Part shown: positions 1 to 5,383 of the stretch, piece by piece | Layout: the number at the start of each line of letters is the position of its first letter | How positions within the stretch are numbered: the stretch's first letter is position 1 | Assembly (NCBI GenBank): GCA_017618435.1 | Contig: JAFZUH010000247.1 | Coordinates: 1 to 5,791 of the forward strand | Length of the DNA: 5,791 nt | Origin: Bacteroidales bacterium | GTDB lineage: Bacteria > Bacteroidota > Bacteroidia > Bacteroidales > WCHB1-69 | Reading direction: 5' to 3' | Translations under genes and position numbers: made by a program | The notes under the pieces: generated by a model | Told to the model about the DNA's origin: nothing | Databases searched by the model: none | Seen by the model: only the letters and a program-made list of their open reading frames with translations

Positions 1-1
1 G

Positions 2-211
2 TACAATATTAATTTTGGCAATAATGTAATACCCAAATATTCTTTTAACGCTAAAGAATTGGATGAGGAAACGGGTATGTATTACTATGAGGCACGGTAT
101 TATGCTCCGCCTACTTTTACCAGCAGAGACCCGCTTTTTGAGAAATATTTTTGGATAAGTCCTTACTCTTATTGTGCTAATAACCCTATTAAGTACATGG
201 ATCCGAGTGGG
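2..211 (+). repeat. RHS core homology block, copy 1 (partial)
   Basis: Encodes YNINFGNN...FNAKELDEETGMYYYEARYYAPP...DPSG up to the toxin joint. It is clearly homologous to 2057-2266 and 3890-4099, with many synonymous differences. Its first half is closer to copy 2 and its second half to copy 3. These blocks are the obvious substrate for homologous recombination between modules. Confidence 0.9.
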
Positions 212-817
212 TGTACAATTGTTATTATAGGAGAAGACGGAACAGAAACAACGTATGAACCGGGAATGACATATGAAGGAAATGATGAGTTTACTCAAAA
301 AGCGATAACAGTACTGAATGACGGTTATTCCAATTCCGCTACGGCAGAACGAATGATTGGTGAATTGTGTGGTCCAGAATATTTATATAAAATCGAGAGT
401 GGAGTAGAATCTGATTATACTCCATCTAATCAATCTGTTATTCAAAAATATGGTTCTGACGAAGTCTTTTATGAAAAAGGTGGCGGTGTTATTAAATGGA
501 ATACTTCGGGTATGGGTACTTTTGAGCAAGATCCCCAAGGTGGTCCGTCTATCTTAAAAAAACGTCCTTCTATAAGTTTGTATCATGAACTCGGACATGC
601 ATGGGATAATATGGCAGGATTGATGGCTGGGGACAGCATGAAATTTCAAGATTTGGAAGTGAATGAATGGACGGCAACAAGGACAGAAAATATGATTAGG
701 CAGGAATTGGGCATACCTTTACGCACTTGGTATTATAAAAGCAAATCAGGCGGACCAATGTTTCCGCGTCTTTTGGATAGGAATGGAAATTATAAATATA
801 CTCAATATCAACACTAA
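2..817 (+). CDS. RHS core fragment with C-terminal M91-like zinc metallopeptidase toxin tip (5' partial)
   Basis: The frame is open from the left window edge, so the true start lies outside; a TTG at 59 is only an internal Leu codon of the core motif AKELDEETG. Bases 2-211 encode the end of the RHS-associated core domain, closing with DPSG at 200-211. In the family this joint precedes the variable effector domain. The remaining roughly 200 residues are the tip. It contains HELGHAWD (584-607), an HExxH zinc site with His at 584 and 596 and catalytic Glu at 587. Downstream is EVNEWTATRTENMIRQELG (656-712), where Glu at 656 or 665 could be the third ligand, and then IPLR. This arrangement resembles peptidase family M91, known from the type III effector NleD and from RHS tips. 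The substrate is unknown. The gene ends 6 bases before a gene for an exported protein, the likely immunity partner. RHS and HExxH are certain; the M91 assignment is from memory of the motif. Confidence 0.88.
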   Translation, partial: YNINFGNNVIPKYSFNAKELDEETGMYYYEARYYAPPTFTSRDPLFEKYFWISPYSYCANNPIKYMDPSGCTIVIIGEDGTETTYEPGMTYEGNDEFTQKAITVLNDGYSNSATAERMIGELCGPEYLYKIESGVESDYTPSNQSVIQKYGSDEVFYEKGGGVIKWNTSGMGTFEQDPQGGPSILKKRPSISLYHELGHAWDNMAGLMAGDSMKFQDLEVNEWTATRTENMIRQELGIPLRTWYYKSKSGGPMFPRLLDRNGNYKYTQYQH

Positions 818-823
818 ATAATC

Positions 824-1393
824 ATGAGCAGAATATTAAGGTTAATATTGTTAATAGGTGTATTGCTTCAAGTAAGTTTATTGTTTGCACAAGGTGTAAT
901 ACTTGATAGTCTTTGCGAAGGATCAATATATGTTAAAACAGAAGAATATGAAGGAGTTATTTTCAGTGCTAATTGTCCTGAAAATTGGAAAGATAACAAG
1001 ACTTACAGATGGAGTCCTACGGAAGAAGATATAGTTTTGGCGGAAAGGTTAATAAAAAAATACATTCTCAACGAAAAATACATTACCTTGGCGAACAAGT
1101 TGCTAATAAAAAAATACAATCGCAAAAGAGTTCAAGGAATTGATTCTGTAAGTCAAAGCCAAACACCAGTAGTAGACCTAAATCTTGACAAATATTATAG
1201 ACAGTATATGGGATTTAAGGACAAACGAGGAAGAGAAACTCTGTATGTAAAGTGTTTTTGGAAAGAAAAGGAATGTGAGTTTCCCTATTGGAAACGAAAT
1301 TCAATTACGATTTGTGATGGTGGAAGCTACTATTGGAATATAACTGTTGATCTAAAAAGAAAAAAATGTTTTGCTTACAGCGTTCATCAATAA
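824..1393 (+). CDS. Small exported protein, putative immunity protein for the M91-like tip
   Basis: The protein has 189 residues. The start ATG is fixed by the tight 6-base gap after the toxin stop and by the signal peptide it creates: basic MSRILR, a hydrophobic stretch to about residue 20, and a likely signal peptidase I site LFA|QG after residue 22. The mature part has six cysteines (31, 51, 144, 151, 164, 182), an even number compatible with disulfides in the periplasm. A basic middle (KKYNRKRVQ, 96-104) precedes the motif YYRQYMGF (124-131) and a C-terminal DGGSYYWNITVDLKRKK stretch. I faintly recall similar C-termini in small exported Bacteroidota proteins near RHS genes but cannot name a family. 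Position directly behind a toxin tip, co-directional and presumably cotranscribed, is the main reason for the immunity call. A second secreted effector or accessory protein is possible. Confidence 0.75.
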   Translation: MSRILRLILLIGVLLQVSLLFAQGVILDSLCEGSIYVKTEEYEGVIFSANCPENWKDNKTYRWSPTEEDIVLAERLIKKYILNEKYITLANKLLIKKYNRKRVQGIDSVSQSQTPVVDLNLDKYYRQYMGFKDKRGRETLYVKCFWKEKECEFPYWKRNSITICDGGSYYWNITVDLKRKKCFAYSVHQ

Positions 1394-1423
1394 TATAGTA
1401 TTTTATAAACTCCACAAAAAAAC

Positions 1424-1431
1424 TATCTTCG
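1424..1431 (+). promoter_or_regulatory. Bacteroidota-type -7 box (TATCTTCG) before RHS module 2
   Basis: TATCTTCG differs by one base from the Bacteroidota -7 consensus TAnnTTTG. It lies only 4 bases before the ATG at 1436. A TTTT at 1401-1404, 19 bases upstream, is at about the right distance for a weak -33 element (consensus TTTG). Initiation a few bases after the box would fall at or next to the ATG, giving a leaderless or nearly leaderless transcript. The block ACTATCTT to ATGAAAA recurs with one mismatch before module 3. Confidence 0.5.
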
Positions 1432-1435
1432 CAAA

Positions 1436-2863
1436 ATGAAAAATAGGCAAAACATTAACGGCAGTTTAAGAAAAAAGGAAGTAACACAACCGCAGCAAAA
1501 CACGGAGTATTACCTGTTTAACTCCCAAGGCAACCTGAAAGCCTACAGCGATGATATAATGAGTTTTGCATATTACGGTTACAATGCAGCTAACACAAGA
1601 ACATATAAATTAAGTTTATACAACACCAACTTGTGGATAAACGGCCAACAACAACCCTTAAATTTACAATGGCAAAATGCTATGTTCTATCCGAATACCT
1701 ACCTGAATTTTGATGCCTTTGGTAATTATACCAAGCATTATTACAATGGCACAGAACGTATTGCCAGCAGATTGGGAGATAACAATACCACTATTGCTAT
1801 TGATAACATGCTTGAAAATAGAAAGTTATCATTAGAGGAACGGGTTAGAAATGAGATACAAGAACTTATCTCCGAACCCACGCAAGTGGATATGCCACCC
1901 GTGTTGGATATTTTGAATTTACAACCCACCGGCACACCAAATGATATATATTATTATCATCCTAACCACTTGGGCTCCACTTCCTTTGTTACCGACCAAA
2001 ACCAAACTATTACACAGGGATTTTTATACGCTCCCTTTGGGGAAATTACGACAGAGTATAATGTAAACTTTGGAAATAATACAATACCTAAGTATAGTTT
2101 TAATGCCAAAGAATTGGATGAGGAAACAGGTATGTACTACTATGAAGCGAGATATTATGCTCCGCCTACATTTACAAGTAGAGATCCTTTATTTGAGAAG
2201 TATTTTTGGATGTCTCCGTATGCCTATTGTGCTAACAATCCAGTGAAGTACGTGGATCCGAGTGGAAGAAAAATTTTTGTTGCAAATGAAAAAAGTAAAG
2301 ATTATATTTCACAATATTTAATAGACCAATTTGGAACAGATAATTTTATTAAATATTCAACAAATAACAAACTTAAAATAAATCATAAAAATTATCGTAG
2401 CATTTATAAATCAGCTAACGAATACCAAAAGACATTGTTGAAAGGAATAAAAAAGGCAAGTCGAAATCCACTAAAGGTCACTATTGATATTGATGACAAA
2501 CAAGAATTCCAATGGAAACTAAAGGTTCCTAAATATAATGAAAATAATGAGTTGCTAGGTTATGACGAAACATGGGGTCGAATCATGGTACCTGATGGTG
2601 CTACCACAAGAGAGGGGTTAAGCGACTGTTTGATATTTATCAATAACAATGGAGCAAGCTCAATTACAATGTCTTCTGAAAATGGAGAGACGGGAAAATC
2701 TGCAAGTGCTGTTTTTTTTCATGAACTTTTGGATGAATATTTAAATTACTACGCAAAAGGTAAGATTAAAGATTCGTCACCTAAAATTAAAAAAGTGTTT
2801 TATCAAAATCAAGCTTTGCAAAACAAAGGGCTTCCACCTCGTGATGGAAAAGACCACCAATAA
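1436..2863 (+). CDS. Orphan RHS module with HELLDEY C-terminal toxin tip of unknown activity
   Basis: The protein has 475 residues, far shorter than full RHS proteins of well over 1000. Residues 1-20 are a non-RHS, basic and Gln-rich leader with no signal peptide. RHS sequence enters at about NTEYYLFNSQGNLKAY (22-37), continues through FYPNTYLNF and NGTERIASRLG (104-114), crosses a variable linker (115-170) and reaches the core YYYHPNHLGS...VDPSG (172-277). The tip (278-475) ends with FFHELLDEYLNYY (427-439) and QNQALQNKGLPPRDGKDH (457-474). HELLD resembles HExxH with Asp in place of the second His, and QNQALQNKGLPPR parallels ENMIRQELGIPLR of module 1. I therefore infer a divergent zincin-like tip, possibly with altered metal binding or inactive. 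The start at 1436 is supported by the upstream -7 box; the next Met is only at 1559. A candidate immunity gene follows after 29 bases. A deletion derivative of a full RHS gene is the likely origin. Confidence 0.85.
   Translation: MKNRQNINGSLRKKEVTQPQQNTEYYLFNSQGNLKAYSDDIMSFAYYGYNAANTRTYKLSLYNTNLWINGQQQPLNLQWQNAMFYPNTYLNFDAFGNYTKHYYNGTERIASRLGDNNTTIAIDNMLENRKLSLEERVRNEIQELISEPTQVDMPPVLDILNLQPTGTPNDIYYYHPNHLGSTSFVTDQNQTITQGFLYAPFGEITTEYNVNFGNNTIPKYSFNAKELDEETGMYYYEARYYAPPTFTSRDPLFEKYFWMSPYAYCANNPVKYVDPSGRKIFVANEKSKDYISQYLIDQFGTDNFIKYSTNNKLKINHKNYRSIYKSANEYQKTLLKGIKKASRNPLKVTIDIDDKQEFQWKLKVPKYNENNELLGYDETWGRIMVPDGATTREGLSDCLIFINNNGASSITMSSENGETGKSASAVFFHELLDEYLNYYAKGKIKDSSPKIKKVFYQNQALQNKGLPPRDGKDHQ
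1652..2266 (+). repeat. RHS core homology block, copy 2
   Basis: Extends from the NAMFYPNTY region through NGTERIASRLG and the variable linker to DPSG at 2255-2266. It aligns with copy 3 over its whole length at protein level, except for the linker (about 1778-1945), which differs in sequence and slightly in length. Homology stops abruptly at the DPSG joint, after which the tips are unrelated or only distantly related. Confidence 0.88.
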
Positions 2864-2892
2864 ATTCCAATAACATATAAAATATTAACATT

Positions 2893-3363
2893 ATGAAAAT
2901 GATTATTAAAAACTTGTGTATGCTTGTCATACTTTGCTACAATATAAATATAACACAATGTCAGAAAAATATGGATTGTTATTTGCATTTTCAAGATAAT
3001 TCTTCAGATAAATTTTATCTTGCAAATTCATCAACATTTGCCGAATCTATAGACAGTTGTTTTTGTACTAATGATACACTATTTGTTATATTGAAATCAC
3101 TTGTTTTGATTAAGGAATCATTAAAAGAAAGTACCATTCAAATTCGCGATTACAAATCAGATAGCATAGAATATTATCGTGTATTTGGGGTGAATAAAAG
3201 TAAATATTGGTATAGTTTTTCTTTACCGGATTGTTATTCAATGAAAAATATTTCATACATCATAATTAAAAACTATTACTGCACTCGATATTTTAAGCAT
3301 AAAAGGAGGAATCACTATGTTCAGGTTGCATCCGAAATTTTTGCAGATCCTAAAAAGTTTTAA
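2893..3363 (+). CDS. Small cysteine-containing exported protein, putative immunity protein for module 2
   Basis: The protein has 156 residues and no family that I recognise. The N-terminus MKMIIKNLCMLVILCYNINITQCQK has a short basic start and a hydrophobic stretch (about 8-21), consistent with a signal peptide or membrane anchor, though less typical than its counterparts. The Cys at 23 lacks a good lipobox (NITQC). A second ATG at 2899 would give an almost identical product. The body carries more cysteines (29, 56, 58, 114, 130), many Ser/Tyr residues, and a basic patch KHKRRNHY (135-142) near the end. The preceding gap is 29 bases and A/T-rich without a Shine-Dalgarno site, as usual in this phylum. 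The gene sits directly behind the module 2 tip and before the promoter of module 3, the position expected of a cognate immunity gene. Function rests on that context only. Confidence 0.65.
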   Translation: MKMIIKNLCMLVILCYNINITQCQKNMDCYLHFQDNSSDKFYLANSSTFAESIDSCFCTNDTLFVILKSLVLIKESLKESTIQIRDYKSDSIEYYRVFGVNKSKYWYSFSLPDCYSMKNISYIIIKNYYCTRYFKHKRRNHYVQVASEIFADPKKF

Positions 3364-3412
3364 TTACCTGAATTCAACAAACAAATGCCCCAACTTTTAT
3401 TCATAAAATGAC

Positions 3413-3420
3413 TATCTTTG
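3413..3420 (+). promoter_or_regulatory. Bacteroidota-type -7 box (TATCTTTG) before RHS module 3
   Basis: TATCTTTG matches TAnnTTTG exactly, within a 61-base gap that otherwise has no coding signal. I see no TTTG at the usual 19-21 base distance upstream, so the -33 element is absent or degenerate. The box ends 4 bases before the ATG at 3425, which again implies a leaderless or nearly leaderless message. An alternative is translation from the internal ATG at 3449, which would leave a leader of roughly 24 bases. The promoter would drive module 3 and its overlapping lipoprotein gene. Confidence 0.6.
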
Positions 3421-3424
3421 CAAA

Positions 3425-4717
3425 ATGAAAAGGATAAAAAATAGCGACATGGCACTAACGCTTAACGGCCAACCCCAACCCATACAGCCTATGGTGCAAA
3501 ACGCCATGTTTTATCCCAATACTTACATAAACTTTACCCAAGCAGGTGAATATACCAAGCATTACTATAACGGCACAGAACGCATTGCCAGCCGTTTGGG
3601 AGAACAAACTATTCCGATAAGCGTAGAAGATAATATTGAATTGGTTAATTACCAACATGATGTAAAACAAATTCTTTACAATTCTTTAGGGCAGCATTTA
3701 TATGATGAACCTACGGATATGCAAGAGGGTGATTTAATTCCTTTGGAATTTTTACAAGCAACCGGCGACAACAATGCCGTTTACTACTACCACCCCAACC
3801 ATTTGGCTTCCTCCATGTACGTGACAGATGCACAACAGTCTGTAGTACAGAGCTTCTTATATGCTCCTTACGGAGAAATTATCTCAGAATACAATCCTGG
3901 CTTTAACGGCAATGTTTTGCCTAATTATGCTTTTAATGCCAAAGAACTGGACGAGGAAACGGGAATGTACTACTACGAAGCAAGATACTACAAGCCACCG
4001 GTGTTTACCAGTAGGGATGCGATATTTGAGAAATATTTTTGGATGTCTCCGTATGCTTATTGTGCCAATAACCCTATTAAGTATGTGGATCCGACGGGGT
4101 GTGAGATAGGAGATTTTTATGATCGCAAAGGAAATTATTTAGGAAATGATGGTGAACAAGATGGAAAAATATACCTTTTAAAAAAAGGTTATCGTGCAAA
4201 AACCGAAAATACAAATGTTAACTGGGGAGGAACGTTATCAGAAAAGCATGTTAACGAATTAAAATCTAAATCTGAAGAAATTTCAATGGAAAGCGATTTG
4301 GGTTATATGATAAGAGCTGTTTATGCTGAAATGAGAGGTGGAGATGATAACGCAAAAGCAATTGTAGCCGAATCAATTTATAACAGGTCTCGCCTATCAT
4401 GTGGTTATGAAAAAGCAGATGGTACATATATAGGTATTGTGAATAAATTTTATGATGTAGCAAAAACTAATAATGCTGCAAACAATGTATTTGAAAATCC
4501 TATTGAGTATATTTATAAAAACTCCATAGAAACAAGTGCGTGGAGAAGTAGCGTTAAAGTTTCATTAAAAGCTCATTTTGGTATAAGTGATATTGGAAAA
4601 GGAGTAATTTTTTATAATTCATCAAGTTCAACTTATTATGATAATAATAATAAAATGGAAAAAATCACATTAGATGTGAATCATAAAGGAATAAAAGGAT
4701 TATGGAAATTAAAATAA
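3425..4717 (+). CDS. Orphan RHS module with SleB-like cell-wall hydrolase toxin tip
   Basis: The protein has 430 residues. After a short basic start (MKRIKNSD) it enters RHS sequence at MALTLNGQPQPI, about 55 residues later in the RHS alignment than module 2. It then has NAMFYPNTYINF, NGTERIASRLG (49-59), a variable linker (60-118) and the core YYYHPNHLAS...VDPTG (120-225). The tip (226-430) contains MIRAVYAEMRGGDDNAKAIV (295-314) followed by SIYNRSR (317-323) and, further on, LKAHFGISDIGKGVIFYNSS (381-400). The order YAExRG, xNR, and gal(y)FYN is that of the SleB/Hydrolase_2 family of peptidoglycan hydrolases, where the Glu of YAExRG (here residue 302, codon 4328-4330) is the proposed catalytic acid. 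The predicted target is therefore peptidoglycan. No signal peptide is present, so delivery must come from elsewhere. ATG 3425 agrees with the promoter; ATG 3449 (residue 9) is an alternative. The end overlaps the next gene by 16 bases. Confidence 0.87.
   Translation: MKRIKNSDMALTLNGQPQPIQPMVQNAMFYPNTYINFTQAGEYTKHYYNGTERIASRLGEQTIPISVEDNIELVNYQHDVKQILYNSLGQHLYDEPTDMQEGDLIPLEFLQATGDNNAVYYYHPNHLASSMYVTDAQQSVVQSFLYAPYGEIISEYNPGFNGNVLPNYAFNAKELDEETGMYYYEARYYKPPVFTSRDAIFEKYFWMSPYAYCANNPIKYVDPTGCEIGDFYDRKGNYLGNDGEQDGKIYLLKKGYRAKTENTNVNWGGTLSEKHVNELKSKSEEISMESDLGYMIRAVYAEMRGGDDNAKAIVAESIYNRSRLSCGYEKADGTYIGIVNKFYDVAKTNNAANNVFENPIEYIYKNSIETSAWRSSVKVSLKAHFGISDIGKGVIFYNSSSSTYYDNNNKMEKITLDVNHKGIKGLWKLK
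3455..4099 (+). repeat. RHS core homology block, copy 3
   Basis: Runs from LNGQPQP to DPTG at 4088-4099. It contains the same ordered motifs as copy 2 (FYPNTY, NGTERIASRLG, YYYHPNHL, AKELDEETG, SPYAYCANNP). The block reads visibly richer in G and C (for example 3460-3500) than the A/T-rich tip that follows, a change expected at the boundary of an exchanged toxin domain. Confidence 0.88.
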
Positions 4718-5355
4718 TTTGTATAAGCAGTTTGTTTTTATTGTTATTTTTTTTCGCATGCGAAAAAAAGCCGAATAATTATAAAATGTCATTAGAACGA
4801 TGTCAAACACATTGGCAATTAGGTATAAAAGACACCACTTTGATTGTGAAAGTAGGTAATTTATATATAAAATATCATATACAAGGAGATAGTACTTATA
4901 ATTTAGAGTGGGGCAATGAAACTGTAAAAAATGTTTCTAAAGAAAAATTTGAAGTGTTAGGTAATGGCATTTTAAATTTTATCGATAGCGATGAGAAGGC
5001 AATTATTCTCGGACAAAATTGTGGGTCTTCCTGTATTTACTATGTCATATTGCCATTATTGCAAAATAGTAAAGAAAAAAAATACCTGTTTGCTAAAACA
5101 TATGATTTAGAGAAAACCATGGTCGCTTATATACCTGAAGAGAATGACATTTTTGTTAGAGTAGAAAATTATATAACAGGTCAATATATGGATATTAAAG
5201 AGGAAAATATATGTATGGCGGTTTATCGAGGCGATTGCATTGACAGCATTTATTTTTCTGATGAGACCATTGTCATAAAGTGGCAGGGAAATGAGTGGTT
5301 GAATGATAAGTCAGATCCGAAAGAAAAAAAAATTAAAATTATGATGAGTAATTGA
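4702..5355 (+). CDS. Predicted lipoprotein, putative immunity protein for the SleB-like tip
   Basis: The protein has 217 residues. The ATG lies inside the end of the toxin gene in another frame (16-base overlap), suggesting translational coupling. The N-terminus MEIKIICISSLFLLLFFFAC is a lipoprotein signal: charged start, hydrophobic core, and FFAC with the lipid-bearing Cys at 20. The residues after it (EKKPNN) do not form an obvious surface-export signal of the Bacteroidota type, so a periplasm-facing lipoprotein is more likely. The mature domain shows several more cysteines (34, 107, 111, 171, 179), including NCGSSC (106-111), and alternating hydrophobic strands suggesting a beta-rich fold. 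The family is not recognised. A membrane-tethered periplasmic protein is what one would expect to neutralise a peptidoglycan hydrolase, so compartment and position agree. The end is Lys-rich (DPKEKKIKI). Confidence 0.78.
   Translation: MEIKIICISSLFLLLFFFACEKKPNNYKMSLERCQTHWQLGIKDTTLIVKVGNLYIKYHIQGDSTYNLEWGNETVKNVSKEKFEVLGNGILNFIDSDEKAIILGQNCGSSCIYYVILPLLQNSKEKKYLFAKTYDLEKTMVAYIPEENDIFVRVENYITGQYMDIKEENICMAVYRGDCIDSIYFSDETIVIKWQGNEWLNDKSDPKEKKIKIMMSN
4748..4769 (+). repeat. Perfect 22-base palindrome over the lipobox codons
   Basis: Seven T, CGCATGCG, seven A reads identically on both strands. As RNA it could fold into a 9-base-pair stem with a CATG loop, mostly A-U pairs. It encodes Phe-Phe-Phe-Ala-Cys-Glu-Lys of the lipoprotein signal, so it may simply follow from Phe codons before and Lys codons after the Cys. 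It is not a terminator in any obvious sense because it lies near the start of a gene. Confidence 0.8.
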
Positions 5356-5383
5356 TTCCGAAAAAAGAGAAGCAGTCGTAAAT

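Noticed and set aside
59..61. TTG as start codon of the first gene
   Set aside because: The same frame is open to position 2 and encodes conserved RHS sequence (FNAKEL) upstream, so TTG is an internal Leu codon and the gene is cut by the window edge.
1394..1435. Search for a terminator after the first immunity gene
   Set aside because: The gap is A/T-rich but has no GC stem followed by a T-run. The gaps at 3364-3424 and 5356-5383 are likewise without a hairpin.
1741..1935. Minus-strand frames opposite the RHS modules and tips (also 2809-2994, 3455-3670, 4266-4463)
   Set aside because: Each is antisense to a well-supported gene, has no recognisable motif, and lacks a promoter or leader of its own.
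2893..2967. Lipoprotein signal in the module 2 partner
   Set aside because: The Cys at residue 23 is preceded by NITQ, which does not fit a lipobox, so a plain signal peptide or anchor is the more careful call.
3861..4109. 82-residue frame on the + strand within RHS module 3
   Set aside because: It lies entirely inside the core block in another frame, shows no domain-like sequence, and is explained by the conserved RHS reading frame.
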